Below, piece by piece: positions 31,777 to 43,955 of a stretch of 64,000 bases of DNA. Under the pieces are notes generated by a model that did no database searches, was not told where the DNA came from, and worked only from the letters and a program-made list of their open reading frames with translations. A program made the position numbers and the translations under genes. Within the stretch, counting starts at the first letter, position 1; each line of letters starts with the position of its first letter. Where the stretch lies: assembly GCF_002127325.2 (NCBI RefSeq), contig NC_035445.2:82578383-82642382 (forward strand), in the 5' to 3' direction. Source of the stretch: Helianthus annuus (Eukaryota > Streptophyta > Magnoliopsida > Asterales > Asteraceae).

Positions 31777-34700
31777 TGTCACACCCCGATTTCCACGTGT
31801 ATCACCGGTGGGCCCGGTGGGGGATTACCGTGACGTAGTTGGCAACAATATAGTCAAACCACACAATTATATGAATGCACAGCGGAAGCATAAAGATAAA
31901 TATAATTCAACCATTGATTGTAATATCGAATGTATCACAAATAGTCGAATGGTATCAACAGGGGGATCAAAATAATAAAAGTATTGTTCAACAGACAAGG
32001 CATCAAAAGCTTGCGAGACTCTTTAAGATGCTAAGGAGTTATAGCCAGCCGATTACGTTTAGTACCTGCATTTAATCTTTTTGGGAAAATACGTCAGTTT
32101 ACACTGGTAAATACATTCAACCGAAACTTTTGTAAAATTTTTATTAAAATTGATTTGAATGCACAAGGCACAAACTCTTTTATAACTTGGGATAATTTAT
32201 AATTAAATCTTGTAAAGAATTACATGCTTGCTATGCGTTCGGTCGCCCGGGTCGTGCCGGGTTAAAGTTTAATAGACACACCACATAGCATATAACACCG
32301 TGGCGGGTAACCAACGGCTATACTTTTATAGTTATAGACATAATGCCGGGTGTACGCCTACACCCGGATGTCGAGGTCGTGGCCATTTCGTAAAATGATG
32401 CCAAGGATATCCGGGACATGGTCATTAAGCCCCCAAAGGCGTTAAGCCAACAAAACAAGTTTTAAACGGGTCACATCGATAATACCCAACTACAAATGAG
32501 TTGGGGTCAATTGCCCGACCAAGCGGTATTTTAGATACCGTAACCCAAGCCCGTATAACGGAAAATAGGTTAAAAGTATTTACCTTTGCAAGTATAGTCC
32601 TTAATTGATTAAATCACAGATATCTTTTACTGGGCTCCTATTCTGGAACGAAGGTTTTAAAATAACCTATTAGAATCCTAACGGGTCTTTATATTAGCCG
32701 TAGCCTAGACCGGTAAGTTTTAAAGGATAGATACGGTTTAATCGCGTGAAAGGCGAAAACCGGGAATGGAATGTGATTCTGACCCAACAAGTTTGAAGGC
32801 TTGTTTTATATGGGTTTAATATTCACACTCTGGATTTTGGGGTCAAAACAATATGGTTTGACCCGTATCGGCTAATTTATGTAAACTAGTTACATAAGCC
32901 GAACCGTGCGCGTAAAAAGGTGCAACGGGTAACCGTAAGAGTCCTACAATGTTTTCCTAAGTCAATATACTTTAAAGAGGTTGTGGTATCAGTAAGATAC
33001 CTTCCATAATTCCCGTAACGAGTTTAAGTTGATATTATGCCCCGTAGGGGTATTTTGGTCTTTTTAAAGATTAAAAGAAGGTTTTTAGAGTTCTACAGGA
33101 AATCTGAGTTTCCCGAACAGTTTATAAAGTCTAAAATACTTTATTTATTATTTAAAATCAGTAGCAACTGGAATCGGGTCAAAAGACCTTGTAGAACTCA
33201 AGTTATGGCCGAAAAGGGCATATTCGGTATTTACCGAACCGTCGCCATAACCGCAGGTTATGAGCAGGTTAAAAATAATTAAAAATCTTTAAAAATCCCA
33301 AAATATTATTTTACAACAGTGAGTAAAAGGTTTGGTGTCAAAATCTGGGTTTAGATAGGCGTTATGCTAATTGCGCTATTAAATTACTAAAGTTCCGTAA
33401 TTTGCGCTATTTAGCATAACTCTTATTTTGGACCTCGGATTGACATGAAATTTTAGGGACATGTTTAGAAATCAGTAACTAAGGTTATGATTCCTTCACG
33501 TGTCCGAAATTCTCGTTTTAATTTAAAAAGGGCGTTACGGTCAACTTTTAAGAAATTAACGGAAACGCGTAAAAGACTCGGACAAACAACGAACTGGTCA
33601 GAGAGGGTTATACCATCATGTAACCTGGTCCTAAGAGAGTCCTAAGGCATATCTAAATCGAAATTTAACGGGTCAGAACTGAAGTCAAAGCAAAAGTCAA
33701 ACTTTTGCGATATTCGGCTCCGAACCGGGTCAATATAGCAAATGGCCGGATCAAACAAGCTTAGACGTGTTAATATACTTATTATCATGTTTTATGAGTG
33801 TTAAAACAGGTTGCATACCATCTACATTACAGATTATATGTAAAATCGCAAAATAGCTTTCTGTTGACTTTTTCTAAGCATGTTTGACTCGTTATTTGAA
33901 CTAGTTAGAGTGGTGATCAGAGGGAACCCTTTTTGGGGTTTATTACCCACATAAATACCAACACATAACTATCTTTGATTCGGTAAATCACTGGATCATT
34001 TGTGATTAACCGTTAAGTCAACCGTTAGTTACGACGGATTGACTTTTAAGCTAAAACTAAGCAAAAACTAAACCACAAAGGGTTGAACAAACTTACAGAA
34101 GCTCTATGCACGAAATGTGAAGCTTAGAATGAAGTATTGAGCTCCAGAGATGATCAGAGATGCAAGAGAAGGTGTGAGGAATACTTGTTGCTCAAAGTGG
34201 CCTTTTATAGGCATTTTAGATCATCAAGATCATCACAACAAGGTCTAGCCATGCTCCTTGATCATCAACATGTGTCCTACAGTGCTAGGGAATGATTAGG
34301 GGTCGCCCATACCTCTGGGAAACCCATACATTAATGTTCTACCGCTTTAAACAGCCAACAACCAACTTTCTGTCGTTGGGCATCGCTTACGGACCGTATG
34401 GCTTGGGCCTTGAGGTCCGTAAGCCTGTGGCGGAGACAAGCTTAATCTTTCACCCCCTTACGGTTCGTAAGGCAGGACCTTTGCGGTCCGTAAGGGTTGT
34501 TTTTAAATATTTTTAAATCTTTTGTAATGATTAATGAAATCTTCGGTAATTAATAACCTGACCTTTCGGGTTTGAAGGAGTAACTTTGCGATTTGGCCCT
34601 CGGTTAATTACAATTAAGGGCCTCGTGCCTTTTACCCGTACTGTTAAGCCCCTGGTTAATTTAATTATTATCCGGAAAGCCTTAACTTTCATTGTTGACG

Positions 34701-35118
34701 CTTTTAACCCCTCTCGTACGAATTTGATCATAACTTTCTTGTTTTAAAACGGAACTTCGCGAAATTTATATAGTACATTATAGTGAGCGTATTTTACTGT
34801 TACAAAGCCTCGGGTTCGTCAAAGGGTCACTCAGAGGTATAATTAAACATGTTGACACAGTTAACCCCTGCAGCTTGTAATCTCTCACTTTCTTCCGCGT
34901 TTCGCTTCCGTACGATGCATGATTTATTCGTTTGAAGGTACGAGCATCGTTTTAGGTTTTCTATACAGTATATTTACCCTTTGTTGGCATTTATAACCCT
35001 CGAATTTACACACTTTCAAGGTTTGTCAACTTTAGTCCTTTATTTCATATCTAATGCCACGTGTAAACTAATGACACGTGTTAACACATTATTGGACACA
35101 AAATTTCGAGGTGTTACA
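31777..35118 (-). repeat. 3' LTR of element F (3342 bp)
   Basis: Minus strand TGTAACACC ... GTGTGACA. Minus-strand TATA box CTATAAAAGG at 34202-34211. Near 34380-34500 the word ACGGxCCGTAAG recurs as inverted and direct copies. No gene. Confidence 0.93.
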
Positions 35119-35132
35119 TCCTCACCCCCTTA
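35119..35132 (-). other. polypurine tract, element F
   Basis: Minus strand AAGGGGGTGAGGA directly before the 3' LTR start TGTAAC at 35118. Confidence 0.85.
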
Positions 35133-35136
35133 AAAT

Positions 35137-35155
35137 AAATCTCGACCCGAGATTT
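35137..35155 (-). other. hairpin at the end of pol, element F
   Basis: Minus strand arms AAATCTCG and CGAGATTT around GGT, overlapping the pol stop codon and 18 bases before the LTR. Element G has the same structure at the same distance (50196-50214) with a changed but still paired position. Confidence 0.6.
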
Positions 35156-38100
35156 ACTCAAACAAATAAGGGTATTTCTCTTTCATCGTGGATTCAACTT
35201 CCCACGTGAATTCGGGACCTCTCCGGGCATCCCATTTAACCTTAACTATAGGTACATGCTTTCTTCGAAGCTTTTTCACCTGTCGGTCTTCAATCGACAA
35301 AGGCTTCTCCACAAACTTCAAGCTTTCATCTATATGCACATCTGTGTGTGGGATCACCAATGATTCATCAGCGAAGCACTTCTTTAGATTGCAGATGTGG
35401 AACACATTGTGAATTCCATTGAGCTCTTCTGGTAAGTTCAACTTATAGGCAACTGACCCGACACGTTCGATAACCTCAAAAGGTCCTATGTATCTCGGGC
35501 TCAGTTTGCCCTTCTTACCGAAGCGCATCACCCCCTTCCTGGGTGATACTTTTAATAACACTTTTTCACCTAACTCGAAGTGAAAATCCTTACGTTTTGG
35601 ATCAGCGTAACTTTTCTGCCTATCACGGGCAGCTTTGAGACGCTCTCGAATCTGGACAATCTTGTCCGTTGTTTCGAAGACTATCTCTGGTCCTGATAAT
35701 TGGACCTCTCCAACTTCCGCCCAACAAACAGGCGATCTACACTTTCTACCGTATAATGCCTCGAAAGACGCAGCCTTTATGCTGGTATGGTAGCTATTGT
35801 TGTAGGAGAATTCGATTAGTGGTAGGTTCTTATCCCAACTACCACCTAAATCGATAGCACATGCACGCAGCATGTCTTCTAACGTTTGAATAGTACGCTC
35901 ACTCTGACCGTCTGTCTGAGGATGGTAAGCCGTACTAAAATTCAAGCGTGTGCCCAAAGATTGCTGGAAGCTTTTCCAGAAATGAGACGTGTATCTAGTA
36001 TCTCGATCAGAGATAATAGACACAGGTATGCCATGTAAGGCTACAATCTTATCAACGTATAACTGGGCTAACATGTCGGAGCTATACGTCTCCTTGATGG
36101 GTAAGAAATGCGCTGATTTAGTCAGCCTATCAACGATAACCCATATTGTGTCATTTCCTTTCCTCGTCTTGGGTAACTTGGTAATAAAATCTATAGTTAC
36201 ACATTCCCACTTCCATTCAGGAAGTTCAGGCTGTTGTAGCAAGCCAGACGGCTTTTGATGCTCAGCCTTGACTTGCGCACAAGTCAAGCATTTGGCTACA
36301 TAAGCGGCTACAGACTTTTTCAAGCCTATCCACCAATAATTTGCCTTTAGATCCTGATACATTTTATCTGCTCCAGGATGGACAGAATATTTGGAACTAT
36401 GGGCTTCCTGGAGGATAACATCTCGTAGTCCTCCATAAATTGGAACCCATATTCGCCCATTCAATCGTAAAATTCCATCCTTGCTAAGAGTTAACTGCTC
36501 CTCAGTCACTCCCAGCTTCTCCTTAGGATAGTTAGCTTCCAACACAGCTTCTCTCTGTGCAGCTAACACCCTTTCAATCAGATTATTCTTTACTTCGATG
36601 CTCTTAGCATTGATTCGGATGGGTTTCACCCTTTCTTTCCGGCTCAGGGCATCAGCGACTACATTCGCCTTGCCGGGATGATATCTGATTTCACAATCAT
36701 AATCATTTAAGGTTTCCATCCAACGGCGTTGCCTCATGTTTAATTCCTTCTGATTAAACAGATGTTGAAGGCTCTTGTGATCTGAATAGATCACAAACTT
36801 GATTCCGTATAGATAATGCCTCCACAGTTTTAGTGCGAACACAACGGCACCCAACTCCAAGTCATGGGTGGTGTAATTCTTTTCGTGCACCTTCAACTGT
36901 CTCGACGCATAGGCAATAACCTTGCCTTTTTGCATGAGCACACACCCCATGCCAGTGTGTGACGCGTCGCAGTAAACTACGAACTCTTCGGTACCTTCCG
37001 GTAGTGTCAACACAGGGGCGTTGCTTAGCTTTTGCTTTAAAATATCAAAGGACTCTTGCTGCTTAGGGCCCCAAATAAACTTTTCCTTCTTCTTGTTCAA
37101 GGAGGTTAAGGGCGCAGCAATCCTTGAAAAAATTTCAATGAACCGCCTGTAGTATCCTGCTAACCCCAGGAAACTACGAATCTCAGTAGGCGTCTTTGGC
37201 TCTTGCCAATTCATGACAGCCTCTACCTTAGCGGGATCCACCTGGATACCACGCTCGCTGACGACATGTCCAAGAAATTGGACTTCTCGAAGCCAGAATT
37301 CGCATTTAGAGAATTTGGCATAGAGTTTCTCGCGATGCAGCAATTTGAGAATACAACGAAGGTGTTTCTCATGGTCAGCTTTGTTCTTCGAGTAGATAAG
37401 AATGTCGTCGATGAACACGATGATGAATTTGTCCAAGTACGGCTTGCAGACGTGATTCATGAGATCCATGAACGCAGCCGGTGCATTTGTGAGCCTAAAA
37501 GGCATCACTAGGAACTCGTAGTGACCGTAACGAGTCCTAAATGCTGTTTTATGTACGTCTTCATCTCTGACTTTCAGCTGATGGTAGCCCGACCTCAAGT
37601 CGATCTTCGAGAAATAACTAGCCCCTTGCAACTGATCGAACAAATCATCGATCCTCGGCAAGGGATATCTATTCTTTATCGTGACCTTATTAAGTTCACG
37701 ATAGTCGATGCATAGACGCATCGATCCGTCCTTCTTCTTAACAAACAGGACAGGTGCTCCCCAGGGAGAAGAACTAGGTTTGATGAAACCTTTCGCTAAC
37801 AGTTCATCCAGCTGGGTCCTCAACTCCTTCATTTCGGTTGGTGCTAGCCTGTAAGGTGCCCTAGCAATGGGAGCTGCTCCAGGGATGATATCGATCCTGA
37901 ATTCCACTTGCCTATCTGGCGGCAAACCAGGTAGATCTTCGGGGAAAACTTTTGGATACTCCGAAATGACGGGAATGTCTTCTATCTTTGGTTTGGGCTC
38001 TTTAATAATCACCTGTGCCATGTAGATGACACAACCTCTTTTTAAACATCTTGAAGCCTTGAGCATAGTTACGTTCTCGGGCAATCCATACTGCGTATCT

Positions 38101-38339
38101 CCTCGAATGGTAAGCGATTCACCAGTCGGAGTTTTTAGCACTATATGTTTTCTGTTGCAGACGATCTGGGCCTGGTTGTGGGATAACCAGTCCATACCCA
38201 GAACTATGTCAAAACCAGCCAGTTTAAAGGGAAGTAGAGATAGAGGAAAAGAGTGGTTCTTAATGGATATCTCACATCCATCTAGTATAGTGGAGACGGT
38301 TTCTACTGTGCCATCTGCTAGCTCTATCTCGTAATTCAC
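35154..38339 (-). CDS. gypsy pol of element F (protease C-terminus, RT, RNase H, integrase)
   Basis: 1061 codons. RT: core from about residue 160, [12 protein letters not shown] (209-220), catalytic FIDDILIYS (309-317). RNase H follows ([36 protein letters not shown]). Integrase has the HHCC finger ending CLTCAQVK and the D,D,E residues in [17 protein letters not shown] and GQSERTIQT. The last 50 residues are chromodomain-like ([23 protein letters not shown]). The normally invariant MPFGLTNAP is MPFRLTNAP (Arg codon 37494-37496), which may impair RT. The frame starts mid-protease: a single extra base near 38335-38342 separates it from gag. Only this domain set shows no internal stop. Confidence 0.9.
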   Translation of the reverse strand: MNYEIELADGTVETVSTILDGCEISIKNHSFPLSLLPFKLAGFDIVLGMDWLSHNQAQIVCNRKHIVLKTPTGESLTIRGDTQYGLPENVTMLKASRCLKRGCVIYMAQVIIKEPKPKIEDIPVISEYPKVFPEDLPGLPPDRQVEFRIDIIPGAAPIARAPYRLAPTEMKELRTQLDELLAKGFIKPSSSPWGAPVLFVKKKDGSMRLCIDYRELNKVTIKNRYPLPRIDDLFDQLQGASYFSKIDLRSGYHQLKVRDEDVHKTAFRTRYGHYEFLVMPFRLTNAPAAFMDLMNHVCKPYLDKFIIVFIDDILIYSKNKADHEKHLRCILKLLHREKLYAKFSKCEFWLREVQFLGHVVSERGIQVDPAKVEAVMNWQEPKTPTEIRSFLGLAGYYRRFIEIFSRIAAPLTSLNKKKEKFIWGPKQQESFDILKQKLSNAPVLTLPEGTEEFVVYCDASHTGMGCVLMQKGKVIAYASRQLKVHEKNYTTHDLELGAVVFALKLWRHYLYGIKFVIYSDHKSLQHLFNQKELNMRQRRWMETLNDYDCEIRYHPGKANVVADALSRKERVKPIRINAKSIEVKNNLIERVLAAQREAVLEANYPKEKLGVTEEQLTLSKDGILRLNGRIWVPIYGGLRDVILQEAHSSKYSVHPGADKMYQDLKANYWWIGLKKSVAAYVAKCLTCAQVKAEHQKPSGLLQQPELPEWKWECVTIDFITKLPKTRKGNDTIWVIVDRLTKSAHFLPIKETYSSDMLAQLYVDKIVALHGIPVSIISDRDTRYTSHFWKSFQQSLGTRLNFSTAYHPQTDGQSERTIQTLEDMLRACAIDLGGSWDKNLPLIEFSYNNSYHTSIKAASFEALYGRKCRSPVCWAEVGEVQLSGPEIVFETTDKIVQIRERLKAARDRQKSYADPKRKDFHFELGEKVLLKVSPRKGVMRFGKKGKLSPRYIGPFEVIERVGSVAYKLNLPEELNGIHNVFHICNLKKCFADESLVIPHTDVHIDESLKFVEKPLSIEDRQVKKLRRKHVPIVKVKWDARRGPEFTWEVESTMKEKYPYLFE

Positions 38340-39711
38340 ATTTAAGGTTTTTGACAGGCATATTCAGCAATTTGCAAAATTTTTGGTCTACGAAGGACTT
38401 ATCAGCGCCTGAATCAAAAAGTACTCTTGCAAAGATATTATTTACGAGAAAAGTACCTGTGATTACGTTATCGTCTTGCAAAGCTTCCTTCACATCCATC
38501 TTGAAGACTCTTGCATTATTCTTTTTGGCTTCCTCCGGCTTCTTGGCGTATTTGGGGCAGTTGCTTTTAATGTGCCCCTTCTCATTGCAGTTATAGCAGG
38601 TCGCATCCTTTATCTTTTTGCAGTCCACAGTCTTGTGGTCCTTGGACTTGCACAGTCCACAAGTATACGACCTCGACTGTGAGTTCGACCCAAGCCTACA
38701 TTTCCCAAAGTGAAACTTCTGGCAGTTTTTGCACTTGGGCTTCTCTCCAGATTGCTGCCCATCTTTCCTCGACTCTGACCCTCTCTTGCTATCACCGTTC
38801 CCACGGTGTTTCTTGCCCGACCTTCGTGAGGTATCGTCCTCACGCTTCCTCTTCTCGGCTTCTTTGTTCCTCAGCGACCGTTGCCGGACCGCATCCTGAG
38901 TGAGGGACAAAGATAAGTCGGTCACAGATCTGAAGGTCGTTGGCCGAGAGGCCTTCACGCTTGCCTTAATCTCGGGGGCTAACCCACCGATGAAACGAGC
39001 GATTCTCCTTGGCTCCGGGGTTACCAGATATGGAACCAACCGAGACATCGTGTTGAAGCTCGTTAGGTAAGCTTGGCAGTCGAGGTTTGTCATCACTAAT
39101 GATACAAAGTCGGATTCTATCTTTTCCACCTCATGTTGAGGGCAGTAATTTTCTTTGATGAGAGAAATGAATTCCTCCCATGTCATGCTGTATAGCACAA
39201 CCTTTCCCGAGGCCTGAACCAACGCCCTCCACCAAGCCAGGGCCTCGCACTTAAACGATTGTGACACAAACTTTACCACGTCCCTTTCCGCACAGCCACT
39301 GATGTCCACCACGGTGTCCATATCATCCAGCCACGTCATACAATCGACGTCGCCTTTCTCCCCCGTGAAGTCTCTGGGTTTACAAGACACAAAGTACTTG
39401 TAGGTGCAGCCCCTGGCACGGGAGGCATCAGTATACTCCCTTTCACGACGAACACTGTTTTCATTGGACGAGTGATTATCATCGTCCTTCTTGGGCTTGG
39501 ACAGTGGTTTGCTGTAGGATTTTGAGTGTGTTTTCGGCTTGGAGAGTGGTTTGGATACGGTTCTGCTCCGAGATTCGGTATATTGTAGATCTAGAGTTGC
39601 CTGAACAGCGTTGTCGACAAGAGCTTTTAATTGAGCGCCCGTTAAATGTACTTGGGCGTTATTATATTCATCTTCACTCGTATGACTATTTTCTCCATTA
39701 GGATTCGCCAT
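38272..39711 (-). CDS. gypsy gag-protease N-terminus, element F
   Basis: 479 codons from [10 protein letters not shown]. Retrotransposon gag domain at about residues 100-260 ([38 protein letters not shown]). Zinc knuckles [40 protein letters not shown]. Protease site [14 protein letters not shown]. After NMPVKNLK the frame runs out of phase for about 22 codons and stops at 38272, while protease continues in the pol frame. Element B reads through the same place in one frame, so this looks like a one-base insertion rather than a programmed shift. A splice-acceptor-like CAG at 39726-39724 lies 12 nt before the ATG. Confidence 0.88.
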   Translation of the reverse strand: MANPNGENSHTSEDEYNNAQVHLTGAQLKALVDNAVQATLDLQYTESRSRTVSKPLSKPKTHSKSYSKPLSKPKKDDDNHSSNENSVRREREYTDASRARGCTYKYFVSCKPRDFTGEKGDVDCMTWLDDMDTVVDISGCAERDVVKFVSQSFKCEALAWWRALVQASGKVVLYSMTWEEFISLIKENYCPQHEVEKIESDFVSLVMTNLDCQAYLTSFNTMSRLVPYLVTPEPRRIARFIGGLAPEIKASVKASRPTTFRSVTDLSLSLTQDAVRQRSLRNKEAEKRKREDDTSRRSGKKHRGNGDSKRGSESRKDGQQSGEKPKCKNCQKFHFGKCRLGSNSQSRSYTCGLCKSKDHKTVDCKKIKDATCYNCNEKGHIKSNCPKYAKKPEEAKKNNARVFKMDVKEALQDDNVITGTFLVNNIFARVLFDSGADKSFVDQKFCKLLNMPVKNLKCELRDRASRWHSRNRLHYTRWM

Positions 39712-40660
39712 GGTAACTTGAATCTGTTACAGAAGATAACGAAAATTTTATTTAGGAGTTTATTATGGAATTGTCTTTTATGGCAATTCTTTAACCATGG
39801 TAACAGAGACCATATCTGGCTTATTTGTTACTCGCTTTTATTTAGGATTTGAACATACTCATCCTAATTACAATTAATATTGCTAGTGGCATAAAAGCCT
39901 AGTCGCGAGGACGTTATTATAATATTAGCCGAGATTACAGAGAATCAAGGTATGAAGGTTTGAACCGTAGTTCTTTTACCCTTTCTGACAGGGAGTCGCA
40001 GACCACCTACTGTCTTTTGTCTTATATGACAATAATTATGGCCCATAAGCATTACATCTCTAATGGATGTTTAATATGGTTGGCCCGTAGGCACTACATC
40101 GCTAATGGGTGTTTAACAAGTGATCACCTTTATTGATGATTTAACCCATGATTTACAAATCATTAATTTGGGCTTTGGAATCCTTTTAGAGGACTCTTGT
40201 ATAAGAATGTCGTGTGCAATTTTAACGAATCACATCTGCCATGAATGTTAACATGTTCACAGAGGTTAACAGGGAATCTGAATCTTTTAATTAAGTCTTA
40301 CCATCTTGGCCGGATCTTAAAAGACACCTGGATAGGTTTCACTCTTAAGATTCTTTATTTAGGCAGATTTAATTTAAAAGGAATGATTTTGATTTATTTC
40401 ATATATAGTAATAACAAAAATGAAATTATAACATAACATTCCATAACTTCAAATACGATTACACGCTGCCCTAAACGGGACTTTTAAACAAGTACATACC
40501 TACATAGAGGTTAATAAAGAGACAAGTCCACGCAGGGACCAATACAAGATAGATGTCCGCGCAGGGACTAAAAGATAAGTCCACGTAGGGACTGAAATAC
40601 GATAAATGTCCACGTAGGGACTTATTTAATATAAACATTACATTAGAACACATATAAGGA
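39712..40660 (-). repeat. spacer between gag and the extra ORF, element F
   Basis: No gene. Carries about two copies of the GGCCCGTAGGCACTAC unit (40040-40110) and four GTCCACGxAGGGAC words (40510-40625), the same elements as in B but fewer of the 43-bp unit. Confidence 0.75.
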
Positions 40661-41878
40661 CTAATGGTCACGTTTCTTCTTCTCGCCTTTCAACAGGTTC
40701 GCTAGACCCTTAAGGAATCCCCTGTTGTTCTTTCGTTCTTCCTCGAAATCCCGTTCCACACGAGTTAAGCGGTGGAGGATTTCTTCTTGTTCGGGCGGAG
40801 AAAAACGTGGTTGTGGCGCCGGTTGCGGTACTGGAGGTCTAGGAGGTGCTGGATACCCATGAGCTGAGTAGTCCGGTATCCCCATGTTTCCAAAAGCTCC
40901 GTCGGGATAGCGGGCATTATACCTAGCCGCTATCACATATGGGTCGCGATCATAGTTGTAATTGTAATGTGCGTGCGACGATGGTTCGAACGGGTTGTAT
41001 GCTGCTGGACCCGTGTATGCCGGTATTGGGTGGTCATACCCAAATGGTGGCGAAGATGGTGCAGTTGGTGCGGAGTTCGCCTCCTGTACTGGACTTGAAG
41101 GTCCTTCTTCAGGTACTGACGGATAGTAACTAGCACTCGAGTGGCGAGGGGTGCTGAAATGAAATTCCCCTCCTCGGGTAGACATCCGTGCGCCTGATCT
41201 TCTTCGCCTTGGCGGATCTGGAACTACTGGTTGAACCGGTGGCGGTGGTGGTGGCGTAACTGCCACGAAACGTGGATCCTCGGAGGGATCTTGTTGTTGT
41301 TGCTGCTCGTGTTGCGATGTCTGATGGGAGGGTGTGAAGTACCACTCGTGCTGGTTGAACAGCGCTTGAAAACTATCTGGCCCTCGATAAGGTGTGCCAT
41401 GAAAAGAAGATCCATCAGAGATCTCGATAGGATGTGTGGGCGTACCACGAGCAGGTTCTATTGGGTCTGTGTCCTCATCCATGTGTTCTTCTGAGAAGTG
41501 ATCCTGTGGTCCTAACGGGACAAAGCCTGCAGGTTCCTGAATGTAATCTGCTGGGTTAAACTGGCCTCTGAAGTAAGGAGTGGGATCGTCAAAAGCACGG
41601 TGCGATACCGAACGCTGTAGAGGCATGTAGGAGGGTTGAGGGTTATTGGGATCATTTTCAGAATCTGGCCCGAACGAGTGACGGTACGACGGCGTCGAGC
41701 TATGAGAGGTAGAATGTCGAGCAGGTTCAAAAAGGTTTCTCCGTCTTTGTGGTTCGTCACTCCTTGTGGTCGAAGGAGCTCGAGTGTTTGATGGTCCAGC
41801 TTCGTGATCATGGTGAGTAAGGATCGTTCCTCTGCCTCTTCTTCCCCTTCCTCTTCCTCGGAAAATTACAGGTGCCAT
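40661..41878 (-). CDS. extra ORF upstream of gag, element F (unknown function)
   Basis: 405 residues from the ATG at 41878 (MAPVIFRGRGRGRRGRG). The frame stays open upstream through the PBS to 42049, but that part is leader, and the start chosen matches element B. Sections: Arg/Gly-rich N-terminus; Ser/His/Pro-rich disordered middle with acidic DEDTDPIEPARGTP, QQQQQ and PPPPPP runs and an RRRR cluster; Tyr-rich YNYNYDRDPYV; charged helix EEILHRLTRVERDFEEE; tail GEKKKRDH. No catalytic motif recognised. Sense-strand, 5' of gag, after the PBS, so it would be translated from genomic-length RNA before gag, with gag made by splicing or reinitiation. Function unknown; nucleic-acid binding is inference from the Arg/Gly repeats. 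Confidence 0.78.
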   Translation of the reverse strand: MAPVIFRGRGRGRRGRGTILTHHDHEAGPSNTRAPSTTRSDEPQRRRNLFEPARHSTSHSSTPSYRHSFGPDSENDPNNPQPSYMPLQRSVSHRAFDDPTPYFRGQFNPADYIQEPAGFVPLGPQDHFSEEHMDEDTDPIEPARGTPTHPIEISDGSSFHGTPYRGPDSFQALFNQHEWYFTPSHQTSQHEQQQQQDPSEDPRFVAVTPPPPPPVQPVVPDPPRRRRSGARMSTRGGEFHFSTPRHSSASYYPSVPEEGPSSPVQEANSAPTAPSSPPFGYDHPIPAYTGPAAYNPFEPSSHAHYNYNYDRDPYVIAARYNARYPDGAFGNMGIPDYSAHGYPAPPRPPVPQPAPQPRFSPPEQEEILHRLTRVERDFEEERKNNRGFLKGLANLLKGEKKKRDH

Positions 41879-42035
41879 ATTTCCTGCTTTTAAAACTTTA
41901 AATACTAATAATAATAAAAAGACAATTTGGAATAACAATTCGAATTTTGCCCTAGGTTCTTGTCTAGACTCAAGTATGTGCAATTGTGTCACTGAGATTA
42001 AACACATTAGGATAGTGTTCAATTCACTCAATGTT

Positions 42036-42048
42036 GGCTCTGATACCA
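42036..42048 (-). other. primer-binding site, element F
   Basis: Minus strand TGGTATCAGAGCC, three bases after the LTR terminus GTGTGACA. Confidence 0.92.
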
Positions 42049-42051
42049 ACC

Positions 42052-42558
42052 TGTCACACCCCGATTTCCACGTGTATCACCGGTGGGCCCGGTGGGGGAT
42101 TACCGTGACGTAGTTGGCAACAATATAGTCAAACCACACAATTATATGAATGCACAGCGGAAGCATAAAGATAAATATAATTCAACCATTGATTGTAATA
42201 TCGAATGTATCACAAATAGTCGAATGGTATCCACAGGGGGGTCAAAATAATAAAAGTATTGTTCAACAGACAAGGCATCAAAAGCTTGCGAGACTCTTTA
42301 AGATGCTAAGGAGTTATAGCCAGCCGATTACGTTTAGTACCTGCATTTAATCTTTTTGGGAAAATACGTCAGTTTACATTGGTAAATACATTCAACCGAC
42401 ACTTTTGTAAAATGTCTATTAAAATTGATTTGAATGCACAAGGCACAAACTCTTTTATAACTTGGGATAATTTATAATTAAATCTTGTAAAGAATTACAT
42501 GCTTGCTATGCGTTTGGTCGCCCGGGTCGTGCCGGGTTAAAGTTTAATAGACACACCA
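42052..42558 (-). repeat. 5' LTR of element F, R/U5-side piece
   Basis: First 507 bases (plus-strand order) of the right-hand LTR, matching 31777 onward, broken at 42558 by element G. CACCA at 42554-42558 is G's left target duplication. Confidence 0.93.
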
Positions 42559-43269
42559 TGTGACAACTCGAAATTCCAAGATTTCTATTTCGCATTTATT
42601 GCAAGTTCTTGTATTGTTTAGTTGATTATTTGCACAATTAATTGCTATGGAATTATATACGTTTTGATGCAACGAATCGTATTGTGTGATTGTGCATGGT
42701 TGTTTCTTAATTGTGAAAGACTTGGTAAATATATGAACTTGGTGGTGAAACTATGAAATTGTTATGAGATGGTGTACATGTGTAAAATATGATACTTAGG
42801 GAGGTAGAGGGTAATTAGTGAAATCCTAGAGATACTTAACCCTAATGCCTTTTCACTAATCATTTGCACACAAAAACCAAAGCACGTACATTCACTGTCT
42901 CTGGCAATCATCATCACCAAGATATTCATCACTCTTGATTCCTCTCCTTCTCTAGAATCATCCAAGGTAATTGTGTAATCATTGTTTATTGGTTGTTTGA
43001 TTGTTATCAATGCTTGATTCTTGTAATTCTTGTAAACCCTAGTCTTCATGTGATGGTTCTGTGTTTTTTATTTATGTTGATTAGTGTGATATGAAGATGA
43101 TTCATCGTATAATCCATTGTCCGATGAATTAGATGCATGATATGATAGAACGCTTGATTGTTGATTTGGTTTCTTCTATGCAAAAGTAAAGCAATTAGGG
43201 TTTTGGATCGTATGAATGCTAATACGTAACTGATGTTCACGTGAATGATGTTCTGCTCTCGATGATTGA

Positions 43270-43955
43270 TTTACTTGTTGTCTGAGTTTTGTACCTGATT
43301 GATTGTCTGAGTTTGTGAATGATACAAGTCCGACTTTTAACATGATGATAAGGTCCGACCTTTAAACTCAAAACATAGTCCGAGCTCTTTTGGAAAAGAG
43401 ATATGTCCGAACTCCTTAACACACATATATATATGTCCGAGTTTTATAAGCAACATGAGTCCGAGTTTTATGCTTAAAAGCCTTAGTCCGACTTTTGTTT
43501 AAGACACATATTATCCGAGTTTATATGATGCGCATTAGTCCGAACTTTTAATTAAACCAAGCCTGTCCGAACTTTAATAAAATGTGAGAGGTCCGACCTT
43601 TATAATTTGGTGCCAAGGTCCGAGTTTTGACACCCCATCTTGTGTAGTCCGAGTTTTGGGGGTAGCCTTCTATGGTCTGACTTTTAATCTTTCCCCAAGA
43701 CCCTATCCGAATTTTAACCCCCCCCCCCCCACACTGTGTCCGAGTTTCATAGGGGGTGTGAGGGTCCGAGTTTTGTGGCCCTGCTTCCTCTTGTCCGACT
43801 TTGTGAAGTAATGCCATGCCCGAGCTTTGATTTAAATAAATGTTGCCTGAGTTTTAAGTTGCTAAGTATTGCCCGACTTTTGCAAGACATGCACTAGCCC
43901 GAATTTCCTTGCAATGATACGTAGTATGACTTTTGTTGATGTCATTATAGTCTGA
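43270..43955 (+). repeat. TCCGA-TTTT motif array in LTR G
   Basis: Roughly 20-25 copies of GTCCGAGTTTT or GTCCGACTTTT spaced 20-35 bp with unrelated spacer bases, decaying to CCCGA and CTGAG variants at the edges. Duplicated in the 3' LTR at about 50952-51630. Confidence 0.8.

Noticed and set aside
41879..42049. 57-codon N-terminal extension of the extra ORF in F, with a hydrophobic stretch that could look like a signal anchor
   Set aside because: It includes the primer-binding site and the leader and is not conserved in B, where an in-frame stop or different sequence precedes the RGRG start.
42762..43049. 95-codon frame in LTR G, repeated at 50436
   Set aside because: Same LTR sequence twice; opposite strand to the element, no motif, no independent support.
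43270..43955. Regularly spaced short repeats considered as a CRISPR-like array
   Set aside because: Plant nuclear LTR sequence, 8-11 bp degenerate motif, variable spacing and no cas genes.
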